Positions 38,542-46,560 of a DNA stretch of 64,000 bases are shown here, piece after piece (the stretch's first letter is position 1; every line of letters starts with the position of its first letter). The notes under the pieces are model-generated. The model did no database searches and had not been told where the DNA came from. It saw only the letters and a list, made by a program, of their open reading frames with translations. The stretch is from Streptomyces sp. 1331.2 (GTDB taxonomy: Bacteria > Actinomycetota > Actinomycetes > Streptomycetales > Streptomycetaceae): NCBI RefSeq assembly GCF_900199205.1, contig NZ_OBMJ01000001.1, positions 1,116,001-1,180,000 on the forward strand. Reading direction: 5' to 3'. Made by a program: the position numbers and the translations under genes.

Positions 38542-40148
38542 CACCGCGCGCCACCGCCGATCCTCAGCTGCAGCGGGGTGGCCCAACTCCCGTACCGGGA
38601 GTCCAGCAGGCCGGCGTCGAAGCCGGCCCGGCGCAGGTCGTCCAGGCACTGCGGCGGGGTGTGCGGGACGGCCCGCGGCTCGCCGAGGTCCGGCCGGGGG
38701 CCGAAGACGGTGTTCAGGGCGGGCCGGCCGCTCTCGCCGAGGCCGGTGACCTCCAGGACGTGGGAGACGAAGCGGTGCCGGCGGCCGCCGACGGCGGTCT
38801 CGTCGACCATGGTGACGTGCACGATGAGGTCCAGGGCGTTGGCGGTGAGCCGGTAGGCGAGCGAGTCGGTCATGTGCGAGCCGTACTCCAGGCAGAGTTC
38901 GGCGATGCGGTCGACCACCATGTGCGGGCCGCGGGCGTGCAGGGTGCACATCGAGCCGCCCTCGCCGTTGGTCATCACCCGCAGCATCGGGACGACCTCG
39001 CCGGAGCGGACCTCCCCGACGATGATCCGGGACAGCGTCATCCGCAGCGCGGCCGGGATGAGGTCGCCGATCGTCAACTCCCCTGCCAGGCGGCCCTCGA
39101 CGCGCTCGCCGTTGCCCTCGCGGGCCTCCATCGGGACGACCTGGCGCAGGTGGCCGAGGGTGTGCAGCCAGAGCTCGAACTCGGACTCCAGGGTGCCGAT
39201 CCGCTCGTCCGGCGGGATCTCGGCGGCCATCGCGCGCAGCAGGCTGGTCTTGCCGACGCCCTGGGTGCCGGTGATCATCACGTTCTTCCTGGCCCGGATC
39301 GCGGCGGCCAGGAAGGCGGCCAAGGTGCCGTCCAGGGTGCCGAGTTCGACCATCTCGGGCAGCGTCGCGGAGGCCACCCGGTGGCGGCGGATCGCCACGT
39401 ACGGGCGGGGTGTGACCTCGGTGAGCGCCTGCAGGCGCATGCCGCCCTCCAGCCGCAGCGCGAGCGTCGGGCTGGCGGTGGACAGGCTGCGCTCGCCGCC
39501 ACCGTGCTGTCGGGCCAAGTCCTGTAGCAGCTCGACCAGTTCGGCGTCGCTGTCGGCCACCGGCGGTACCTGGCGCAGCGGTTGGTGGACCTTGGAGACC
39601 CAGACGTCGTCGCAACCGTTGATCAGGATGTTCTCGATCTCCGGGTCGTCCAGGTAGGGCTGGAGCCGGCCGGCCCGGAACAGCAGGTCGAAGACGGCCT
39701 CGGCGAGGGCGCGGTCCTGCTCCCGGGTGGGCGGAATGCCGTGGGTCTGCGCGTAGGCGTCGGACCAGCGGGCGACGGCCTCCTCGATCAGCGCCCGGCC
39801 GCGCTGGCGGCGGGTGGCGCGGTCCGGCTCAGAGCCGGAGGCGGTCGTCAACCGGGTGATCTGCTGGTGCAGTTCGGCCGCGACCTGGCGCTTGAGCTCG
39901 CGGGCGACCTGAGGGTCGACGGCCGGCCGGGTGGCGGCACCGCGCACGTCCAGCGAGGGCAGCTGGGAGGGTACGGCGGTGGGCGTCGCCGGGCCTGCGG
40001 CGGCGGCCGGGGCGGGCTGCGGCGCGACCGGGCCGGTGGCGGGGATCGGCACCGGCCCGGTCGGCGGGACCGGCCCGGTCGTGGGTGTGACCCAGGGCAG
40101 GGCGGCCGGGTCGGCCGCCGGGCGCTGGTGCAGGGGGCTACCGCGCAC
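38541..40148 (-). CDS. tadA: Tad pilus assembly ATPase TadA/CpaF
   Basis: A 535-residue secretion ATPase. Walker A GTQGVGKTS is near residue 294, the Asp box and RIIVGEVRSGE Walker B near 374, with CTLHARGPHMVVDRIAEL downstream. The N-terminus has about 75 unconserved Pro/Thr-rich residues with three TGPV units. It powers pilin extrusion from the cytoplasmic side. The GTG 40148 lies 11 bases inside the preceding tadZ-like gene. Confidence 0.95.
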   Translation of the reverse strand: MRGSPLHQRPAADPAALPWVTPTTGPVPPTGPVPIPATGPVAPQPAPAAAAGPATPTAVPSQLPSLDVRGAATRPAVDPQVARELKRQVAAELHQQITRLTTASGSEPDRATRRQRGRALIEEAVARWSDAYAQTHGIPPTREQDRALAEAVFDLLFRAGRLQPYLDDPEIENILINGCDDVWVSKVHQPLRQVPPVADSDAELVELLQDLARQHGGGERSLSTASPTLALRLEGGMRLQALTEVTPRPYVAIRRHRVASATLPEMVELGTLDGTLAAFLAAAIRARKNVMITGTQGVGKTSLLRAMAAEIPPDERIGTLESEFELWLHTLGHLRQVVPMEAREGNGERVEGRLAGELTIGDLIPAALRMTLSRIIVGEVRSGEVVPMLRVMTNGEGGSMCTLHARGPHMVVDRIAELCLEYGSHMTDSLAYRLTANALDLIVHVTMVDETAVGGRRHRFVSHVLEVTGLGESGRPALNTVFGPRPDLGEPRAVPHTPPQCLDDLRRAGFDAGLLDSRYGSWATPLQLRIGGGAR

Positions 40149-41487
40149 GGAGCACCTCCCCGGGGTTGTGCGGGTACTGCCCGTTCAGCTGCACCTGACC
40201 GTCCGTCACCGTCGGTTGTTGGAGCGGGTACTGGTCATCCGGGTCGACCCGGTCCTCCCGGTCCCCCTGGTCGCCCCGGTGGGCCTGCTGCGGCGACTGC
40301 ACGTGCGCCGGGAAGGGCGCCGGCGCGGCCGGCTGCGGCGCCAGCCCGGCCAGCGGCGCCACCGGGCCGGTGACGATCACCGGCGGGACCGGCTGCGGCG
40401 GGGTGTACGACGGCGGTTCGGCGTCCACCGGGCCGTACGGCGCCTGCGCGTACCCACCCTTCCCGTACGGAGCTTGGCCGTACGGGGGCTGCCCCTGGGC
40501 GGCCTGGTCCTGGGGAGCCTGGGTGTACGACGGCTGGGCGTACGAGGTCTGGGCGTACGACGGCTGGCCGTACGCCGTCTGGCCGTACGCGGCCGGCGCG
40601 GACGTCGGCGTCGGCTGCACCGGCATCGGCACCGGACCCGGGGCCGCAACCGGGGCGGGCGCCGCCAACTGGGCCGGGGTGGCGGCCGGTTCGGCGTTCG
40701 GCGCGAGCCGCTGCCGCCGGCGGCGGACCAGCAGCTGCACCTCGTCCGCCGCGGACCGCGCCGTGCGCATCAGCTCGGAGCGGATGAACCGCCGGTCGGT
40801 GGTGTCCCCGCCGTCGGAGAGCACCTTCGCCGTCCGGACGGCGTACGGCAGCACCCCGAGCACCGGCAACCCGAGCTCGCGAGCCACCTCCGCCCGCGGG
40901 TACGGCCCTTCGGCGACCAGCAGCAGCCCGAGCGCGTCCGCGCCGGTGCCGCCGGAGGCCAGGTCCTCGGCGAGGGCGGAGAGCCGGGGCCGGATCGCGC
41001 TCAGCCCGCGCAGCGTCGTGCGGACGGTGGCCACCACCACGTCCGCCCGGCGGGCCAGCACCGCGCTGGCGCCGGTGGCGCCGGAGCGGCCGAGGTCCAC
41101 GATGACGTCGTAGCCCTGCTGTTCGATGCCGTGCAGCAGTTCGGCGAGCGGTTCCCAGGTGTAGGCGAGGCCGGGGGCCTGGGTGGGGTCGGTCAGCCCG
41201 GGCAGCAGCAGGCGTTCGGCCTCGCCGTCGGGTGAGAGGTCGATCAGCTGCTCCCAGATGGTCTGGGCGAGCAACCCCCGGCGGTCCGCGACGGCCAGGT
41301 TGCGCAGCCCGTACACCGCCTCGACCCGGCCCTCCAGGGCGCCCGCGAGCACCGCGCCGCCGTCCGGGTCCGCCTCGACCAGCAGGATCCGCCGGCCGGG
41401 CTGGAGCGGCCAGGCCAGCAGCAGCGCCAGCGCGGTCGTGGTCGCGCCGGGCGCGCCCGGACCGCCGACCACCGCGATCACCGCCAT
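40138..41487 (-). CDS. TadZ/CpaE-like ParA-fold protein with Tyr/Gln-rich tail
   Basis: 449 residues. The first 260 form a ParA/MinD-like fold (MAVIAVVGGPGAPGATTTALAL, ILLVEADPDGG, VIVDLGRSG), but both P-loop lysines are absent (GAPGATTT instead of GxGKTT), so ATP hydrolysis is unlikely; TadZ proteins act as polar localisation factors. The last 190 residues are disordered, with many AYGQ, SYAQ and PYGQ units. It overlaps cpaB (TGATG) upstream and tadA downstream. Confidence 0.83.
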   Translation of the reverse strand: MAVIAVVGGPGAPGATTTALALLLAWPLQPGRRILLVEADPDGGAVLAGALEGRVEAVYGLRNLAVADRRGLLAQTIWEQLIDLSPDGEAERLLLPGLTDPTQAPGLAYTWEPLAELLHGIEQQGYDVIVDLGRSGATGASAVLARRADVVVATVRTTLRGLSAIRPRLSALAEDLASGGTGADALGLLLVAEGPYPRAEVARELGLPVLGVLPYAVRTAKVLSDGGDTTDRRFIRSELMRTARSAADEVQLLVRRRRQRLAPNAEPAATPAQLAAPAPVAAPGPVPMPVQPTPTSAPAAYGQTAYGQPSYAQTSYAQPSYTQAPQDQAAQGQPPYGQAPYGKGGYAQAPYGPVDAEPPSYTPPQPVPPVIVTGPVAPLAGLAPQPAAPAPFPAHVQSPQQAHRGDQGDREDRVDPDDQYPLQQPTVTDGQVQLNGQYPHNPGEVLRAR

Positions 41488-42356
41488 CAGGCGCCCCCCG
41501 TCGCGGCCGGGGCTCCCGGCGTCCCGGGTGTCCCGGCGCCTCCGGCGGGGATGCCCGCGGAAGGCGCCCCCGCGGCGGGCGTGCCGCTCGGCGCGGGGTT
41601 CGGCGCGGCGCCGCCCCCGGCTGCGCCGGCCGAGGTGCCGCGCGGCGCCAGCAGTACCTGGATCCGCCCGCTCGCCACCCACTGCGCCAGCCGGGGACCG
41701 TCCGCGGTGCCGACCGCGACGTCGATCACCTGGCTGCCGTCGGTGTCCACCCGGCCGACGGTGATGACCGTCGCGGGCAGCGAGTCGGCCCGGCCGTTGT
41801 CGGGCGTGTAGACCACGACCAGCTGCACCCCGGGCTGCAGCCGGCTGGCGGGCAGCTGGCTGCGCTTGGCGGACACGCCGACCACGATCTGCCCGGGCTG
41901 CGCGGTGAGGCCCTGGGCCAGGTCGGCGCCGGTGAGCAGCGCGCCGCGCTTGAGGTCGGTGGCGGCGCGCAGGCCGACCGCCTTCCCCCGTTCGTCAGCG
42001 GACAGCGGGTGCAGCGCCGGGTCGCTCGCGATCCGGGCCACCACCAGGTCGTCCTCGGTGATCACCTGCCCCCACGGCACGTCCCGGGCGAGCGCCAGCA
42101 CCGCGACCCGCTGGCCGGTGCTGTTGTAGAGGACGGCCCCGCCCAGCCCGCCGGCCGCGATCAGCGCGACCGCCATCGCCAGCACGGCCGGGCGGCGCCG
42201 CCGCGCTCGCATGGCCCGCCCGGGGGCGTGCGGCGCGGCCCGCCCCCGGCCCTTGCCCGGGCCGCCGCCCTGCTCCGGCTGCTCCGGGAGCGCAACGGAC
42301 GCCCCGGCGCCCGCGGGTGTGCCGGATCCCGGCGTCGCGAATGTACGGTTCTCCAC
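41487..42356 (-). CDS. CpaB/RcpC-like SAF-domain protein
   Basis: 289 residues: a charged N-terminus, one membrane segment (PAVLAMAVALIAAGGLGGAVL), an SAF domain (VLALARDVPWGQVITEDDLVVARI) and a C-terminal outer part with a Gly/Ala/Pro-rich tail. RcpC/CpaB proteins act outside the membrane in the Tad machine. The start is GTG 42356. A 150-base spacer with tandem repeats separates it from the preceding gene. Confidence 0.85.
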   Translation of the reverse strand: MENRTFATPGSGTPAGAGASVALPEQPEQGGGPGKGRGRAAPHAPGRAMRARRRRPAVLAMAVALIAAGGLGGAVLYNSTGQRVAVLALARDVPWGQVITEDDLVVARIASDPALHPLSADERGKAVGLRAATDLKRGALLTGADLAQGLTAQPGQIVVGVSAKRSQLPASRLQPGVQLVVVYTPDNGRADSLPATVITVGRVDTDGSQVIDVAVGTADGPRLAQWVASGRIQVLLAPRGTSAGAAGGGAAPNPAPSGTPAAGAPSAGIPAGGAGTPGTPGAPAATGGA

Positions 42357-42386
42357 CGGGTTCCGCCCTTCCCTCGTTCGTCTCTG

Positions 42387-42504
42387 GCTCGTCGGTCACT
42401 CGTCGATCGCTCGTCGGGCGCTCGTCGGTCGCTCGTCAGTCGTTCATGCCGCTCACCGGTCCTCGTCAACGACCGGCAGCGGCCGTCAGCGACCGGCAGC
42501 GGCA
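42387..42504. repeat. 11-bp and 20-bp tandem repeats before cpaB
   Basis: Five 11-base GCTCGTCGGTC-type units (42387-42441) are followed by two 20-base units beginning GTCAACGACC and GTCAGCGACC (42465-42504), the last abutting the stop of the secreted-protein gene. They fill the only sizeable gap inside the upstream half of the Tad locus and may affect read-through into cpaB. Confidence 0.8.
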
Positions 42505-42506
42505 CG

Positions 42507-43460
42507 TCAGTTGAGCACCTGCATCTCGGCGACCTTGAGCCGGAAGACCGGGCTGGTCTGCTTGATGCCCTGGATCTTGAAGGTCCGCGGGTTGGACCCT
42601 CCGGTGACGACGACGGTGGCCTCCCAGTTCATCGTCACCGTCGCGGCGAAGACGCCGTCCTTCTGCTTGCCGGAGCTGGCCTTGAACAGGTAGCCGCAGT
42701 CCGGGGATTCGGCGCCCTCGTACTTGGGGTCGTACGGCGTCCCGGCCGTCGCGCACGTGGTCGACACCCCGTCACCGAAGCTCCAGTCCGCCCGCACCAG
42801 CCTGGGGGTGACAGTGACCGAGACGCCCTGCACCGCCGCCGTCCCCGGCGCGGGCGTCGCGGCGTTCTCGGCCCAGAGCCAGACCGGCGAGTTGACCACC
42901 GCCGTGCCGCCGGGCGCGACCTTGCCCACCGGCTTGCCGAAGACGACCCTCTCTCGGGCGGACTCGATGGCCATGGCCTCGGCGTCCGGCTTCGGCCCGG
43001 CCTGGGAGTTGGGCACGAAGACGACCTCGGCGCCGTCCTGGCCGCCGCCGGTCTGCGGGCAGACCTTCGAGTAGAGCGAGCCGTCCTTCGGATCGTGCCC
43101 GCCCCAGGACGGGTCGCCCGCCGCAGGCGGGTTGTCCAGCCCGCGGAAGTAGCAGCCCTGGTCGCTGTTGAACCAGCCCAACTGCGGGTCGTGGCAAGCC
43201 CAGGGGACGTCGTGGTAGCTGCACAGCTGCGGGCCGTTGTCCGTACTGCCGCCACCGCCGGTGCCCGGCTTCGTGGATCCGGGCGCGGGGGTCTTTCCGC
43301 CGGAATTGGCGCCCGCGCAGATCACGTTCGGGAAACACTGCTCGGCCCCGCCGTTCGGCGGTTCGTCCGCCGTCGCAGTCACGGCCGAGGACAGCAGCAG
43401 CCCCGCCGACATCGACGCCACGGCCGCGAATCGCCGGGCCGGTTTCCGCGCGTTCAGCAT
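42507..43460 (-). CDS. Secreted cysteine-containing protein of the Tad locus
   Basis: 317 residues with a signal peptide (FAAVASMSAGLLLSSAVTATA). A Gly/Pro-rich stretch is followed by CSYHDVPWACHDPQLGWFNSDQGCYFRG, then beta-rich modules reminiscent of PKD-like folds (RADWSFGDGVSTTC). Eight or so cysteines suggest disulfides outside the cell. I know no defined function; its place upstream of cpaB suggests a surface or pilus-associated role. Its ATG lies 7 bases inside the lipoprotein gene, preceded by GGGAGG. Confidence 0.72.
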   Translation of the reverse strand: MLNARKPARRFAAVASMSAGLLLSSAVTATADEPPNGGAEQCFPNVICAGANSGGKTPAPGSTKPGTGGGGSTDNGPQLCSYHDVPWACHDPQLGWFNSDQGCYFRGLDNPPAAGDPSWGGHDPKDGSLYSKVCPQTGGGQDGAEVVFVPNSQAGPKPDAEAMAIESARERVVFGKPVGKVAPGGTAVVNSPVWLWAENAATPAPGTAAVQGVSVTVTPRLVRADWSFGDGVSTTCATAGTPYDPKYEGAESPDCGYLFKASSGKQKDGVFAATVTMNWEATVVVTGGSNPRTFKIQGIKQTSPVFRLKVAEMQVLN

Positions 43461-44077
43461 GTCCGGTCCACCTCCCGTGTGAACTCGTAGATCAGCCAAT
43501 GTTCTTGGAACATGCGCAGGGACGCGGTCGCGACGTACCGGTTCAGGCGTTGGACCGGATCCTTCGCAGCCCCGGTGACGGCATCGACGCGATGCCAGTC
43601 GGTCAGGTCGACGCAGTCCTCGATCACCGCGGTTTGCGGATCGGCTTTCAGGTCGATGGCCTTGACCACCGGCGAATTGCGCGGCGTCCCGGTCATCACC
43701 ACTTTGGCGTCGCGTAGTTGGCGGAGGCCGACGAGGGTGTCGGACAGGGCCCGCCCGGAGGAGTACTGCTCCAGTGTGTAGCCGTCCGAATCCGGTCGCC
43801 CGAAAACCTCGGCCTGGATCTGCCACCAGTCCTGATACGCCTTCAACGCGACCCGCCCCAGGGCCCCTTCGGGACCGTCGGTCGGCGCGATCGTGGCGTT
43901 TACCGAACCACTCGAAGGAGTTAGCGGGTTCACTCCCGCAACAGGGGGCGCAGTCGTCCCGAGGTGATCGACGGAACCGCCGGCACCACTGCTCGCACAA
44001 GCGCCGAGCAGCAACACCAGAACCGCCCCGCCGACCCCGACCGCCCCAGGGCGCAACACATTTCCGCGCTGCCGCAT
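43454..44077 (-). CDS. Lipoprotein of the Tad locus
   Basis: A 207-residue lipoprotein with lipobox LLLGACAS. The mature part (ALKAYQDWWQIQAEVFGRPD, IEDCVDLTDWHRVDA, YVATASLRMFQEHWLIYEF) looks like a small cystatin/NTF2-like fold, often seen in actinomycete lipoproteins that assist secretion systems. It overlaps the secreted-protein gene by 7 bases. Confidence 0.75.
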   Translation of the reverse strand: MRQRGNVLRPGAVGVGGAVLVLLLGACASSGAGGSVDHLGTTAPPVAGVNPLTPSSGSVNATIAPTDGPEGALGRVALKAYQDWWQIQAEVFGRPDSDGYTLEQYSSGRALSDTLVGLRQLRDAKVVMTGTPRNSPVVKAIDLKADPQTAVIEDCVDLTDWHRVDAVTGAAKDPVQRLNRYVATASLRMFQEHWLIYEFTREVDRTC

Positions 44078-44214
44078 CGCCCCACCTCGTCGCGACCGAC
44101 CAGATCAGTGATCCACGGCCGCCAGAAGAATTCCGCTGTCCCGCCGGTGTTTCCGCTGGGGATCGATTCTTCGCCAACCCACCCCATCACGGCAACACCT
44201 CAGGCCCCCTGACC

Positions 44215-45069
44215 TTACGCGGAAGGCGGTTCCGTCGGGGCACTTTCCCGCCACAGAACGGCCAACAGTTCTTCGGAAAGCGACAATCCGGCCAATGCGC
44301 CCCGAACCGCGGCCCGATTGCGCATCAACAGGCGCCCGCCGTGCGGCGGAACGAGCAGGCGCGCGCCCGGCGCACCCGAACTACCGGCCGGCTCACCACC
44401 GTCCGTCAGCGCCGCCACGGCGGGCTGGAGGTCCAGCGGGGCGACGGCCGCGGGGGCACCCGGGACGCCCTGGCGCAGGACGGTGGTCAGAGCCCGGCTG
44501 AACGAGCCCTCGCCGCCCGGCAGTACGGCGTCCCGGCCGCGTCTACCCGGGGCGTAGCGGCCGATCCGGCCCCACAGCGGGACGCGCGAGTAGCTCAGCA
44601 GTTCGCCCGCGCCGTCCTCGCCGCCGCCGCGCTCCAGGGCGGCCCAGGTGTCCCGGTCGGCCACCGCGTCGACCAGCAGCAGCGCCTCCTCCTGGTCCCC
44701 GTGCACCATCGCGCTGACCACCCAGTCCCAGGCCAGACCCCGGCGGTAGGCGTTGTCGGCGGTGCTGCCGCCGGTGACCAGGGCGAGCCGGCGCCCGCGC
44801 GGATCGGCCACCAACTGGCCGACCAGGCACACCACCAGCCAGCGGCCCGGGTGCTGGGCCGCGTCCCGGACGGCGGTGAGCAGCACGTTGGCGTCCGCGT
44901 CCGGCGCCGCCGTGGTGACCCGGCAGCCGGCCGCGCCGGTGTCGAAGCACATCCCGGGCAACACCTCGGCGAGCAGCCGGGCGCCGTCCGGCGCGAGCGC
45001 CGACCCGCCGAAGGCCCGGTCCGGCCCGCCGTCCGCCCCGATCACCACCAGATCGACCCCGCCCGCCAT
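44215..45069 (-). CDS. Caspase-fold-like protein at the head of the Tad locus
   Basis: 284 residues, cytoplasmic. DLVVIGADGG, WLVVCLVGQLVADPRGRRLAL and ALLLVDAVADRDTWAAL follow the same order as the middle domain of the protein at 27294. The fold resembles caspase-like domains, but here the His is Gln (VGQLV) and the Cys position reads DAVAD, so protease activity is unlikely. ATG 45069 follows GGGGGACGG. It reads in the same direction as the Tad genes with a 137-base gap before the lipoprotein gene. The function is unknown. Confidence 0.65.
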   Translation of the reverse strand: MAGGVDLVVIGADGGPDRAFGGSALAPDGARLLAEVLPGMCFDTGAAGCRVTTAAPDADANVLLTAVRDAAQHPGRWLVVCLVGQLVADPRGRRLALVTGGSTADNAYRRGLAWDWVVSAMVHGDQEEALLLVDAVADRDTWAALERGGGEDGAGELLSYSRVPLWGRIGRYAPGRRGRDAVLPGGEGSFSRALTTVLRQGVPGAPAAVAPLDLQPAVAALTDGGEPAGSSGAPGARLLVPPHGGRLLMRNRAAVRGALAGLSLSEELLAVLWRESAPTEPPSA

Positions 45070-45280
45070 CCGTCCCCCTCCCGGCCGGCCCCGGCACCCG
45101 GGGCCGCCGCCTCCGCTGTGGTCGCCCGCCGCGCGGCGCACGGGCGGGCCGCCGTTCGCGTCACCGTCCGCCGCCGGGCAGGCTACCGCCCCGGACGGCC
45201 GCCGACGGGGCTCCCGACCCGCCCGCGCAGGGACCATGGGCCCTATCGACGCGAGCGCCGACCGGAGGACGATCGGACGC

Positions 45281-45724
45281 ATGGAGCCTGAGGACCGTGT
45301 GGAGACCCTGAGCGAAGCCGAATGCCTACGGCTGCTCAGCACCGTGCCCGTCGGGCGCGTCGTGTACACCGAACACGCACTGCCGGCCGTCCTGCCGGTC
45401 TCCTTCGAGGTCCTGGACGGGCGGTTGGTGCTCGCCGTGCGCCGGGGAAGTGCCACCGCGCGCGGGCTTGACGGCACGGTGGTCGCCTTCCAGGCCGACC
45501 TGCTGGACCCGGTCACCCGCACCGGCTGGAGCGTGCTGGTGCACGGGCGGGCCGACCTGGTGCGCGACCCCGAACAGGTACGGCGGGTGCTGCGCTCCGG
45601 CCTGCGGCCGTGGGTGGGCGACCCGGAGCCGCTGTTCGTGGCGCTGGTGCCGGAGCTGGTGAGCGGGCGTCGGCTCTTCCCGACCGGGCACGGCTCCCCG
45701 GGCCGCGCCGCGCTGCGGCCCTGA
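45281..45724 (+). CDS. Pyridoxamine 5'-phosphate oxidase-like flavin-binding protein
   Basis: A 147-residue split-barrel protein (ECLRLLSTVPVGRVVYTEHALPAVLPVSFEV) of the PNPOx-like group, binding FMN or F420. The real substrate is unknown; such proteins often act as small flavin-linked reductases or sensors. ATG 45281 has GGAGG 12 bases before it. ATG 45236 and GTG 45299 are in frame, so the start is uncertain. It is divergent from the Tad locus. Confidence 0.8.
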   Translation: MEPEDRVETLSEAECLRLLSTVPVGRVVYTEHALPAVLPVSFEVLDGRLVLAVRRGSATARGLDGTVVAFQADLLDPVTRTGWSVLVHGRADLVRDPEQVRRVLRSGLRPWVGDPEPLFVALVPELVSGRRLFPTGHGSPGRAALRP

Positions 45725-45765
45725 GGTCCGGACCCCGGGTACGGCGGCCGTACGGCCGACGGTCC

Positions 45766-45852
45766 TCGGGCTCCGGACGGGATTCGGGCTCCGGACGGGA
45801 TTCGGGCCCCGGACGGATTCGGGCCCCGGACGGATTCGGGCTCCTGACAGAT
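45766..45852. repeat. 17/18-bp tandem repeat
   Basis: Two 18-base units (TCGGGCTCCGGACGGGAT) are followed by three 17-base units, the last diverged. A 14-base palindrome CGGCCGTACGGCCG lies just before. Together they fill the gap between the PNPOx-like and MaoC genes. Confidence 0.8.
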
Positions 45853-45923
45853 ACCGGTGGGTAGGCATACGCTTCCGGCGTCCTGGCCCCTCCCCGGGCC
45901 CGTCCCCCCTCCAGGAGCGCACC

Positions 45924-46376
45924 GTGACGACCTTCGCCTCCCTCGCCGAACTGACCTCCGCCGTCGGCACCGAGCTGGGCACCAGCGAGTGGCACACCAT
46001 CGAGCAGCGGCAGATCGACCTGTTCGCCGAGGCGACCGGCGACCACCAGTGGATCCACGTGGACCCGGAGCGGGCGAAGGAGAGCCAGTTCGGCTCGACC
46101 ATCGCGCACGGCTACCTGACCCAGTCGATGATCCCGGTGCTGGCGAAGGAGTGCTACGCCGTCGAGGGCGTGCGGATGGCGCTGAACTACGGCTCCGAGA
46201 AGGTGCGCTTCCCGGCCCCGGTGCCGGTGGGCACGGCGATCCGGGCCACCGCCGAGCTGGTCTCGGCCACCGAGGTGCCGGGTGGCGTCCAGGCCGTGGT
46301 GCGGTTCACCATCACGAGCGAGCAGAGCGCCAAACCGCACTGCGTCGCGGAGACGATCACCCGCTTCTACGCCTGA
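45924..46376 (+). CDS. MaoC-family (R)-specific enoyl-CoA hydratase
   Basis: A 150-residue single hot-dog protein. The catalytic Asp/His pair sits in the hydratase-2 motif (AEATGDHQWIHVDPERAKES, with FGSTIAHGYLTQ). It hydrates 2-enoyl-CoA to (R)-3-hydroxyacyl-CoA. The GTG start follows CAGGAG. A hairpin terminator follows. It could supply the hydratase step missing from the 22242-25448 operon, but linkage is only inferred. Confidence 0.9.
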   Translation: MTTFASLAELTSAVGTELGTSEWHTIEQRQIDLFAEATGDHQWIHVDPERAKESQFGSTIAHGYLTQSMIPVLAKECYAVEGVRMALNYGSEKVRFPAPVPVGTAIRATAELVSATEVPGGVQAVVRFTITSEQSAKPHCVAETITRFYA

Positions 46377-46386
46377 CGGGGTCCGG

Positions 46387-46427
46387 CCGCTGCGGTTCGG
46401 TCGGGTACGCCGATCGGACCGCAGCGG
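46387..46427 (+). terminator. Terminator after the MaoC gene
   Basis: CCGCTGCGGT at 46387-46396 pairs with ACCGCAGCGG at 46418-46427, with additional TCGG/CCGA pairing within the loop. Confidence 0.75.
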
Positions 46428-46560
46428 GCTCTCCACCAGGTCCGGACGGCCCACGGCGAGTAACCTCCGACGAGATGGTTGTCGTATCGCAATGGCCCCA
46501 ACCGCCACTGCGGTACGCGCCCCGGCACGCCCGGTAGCCGTGACCGTCCTTGGAGGAGCC

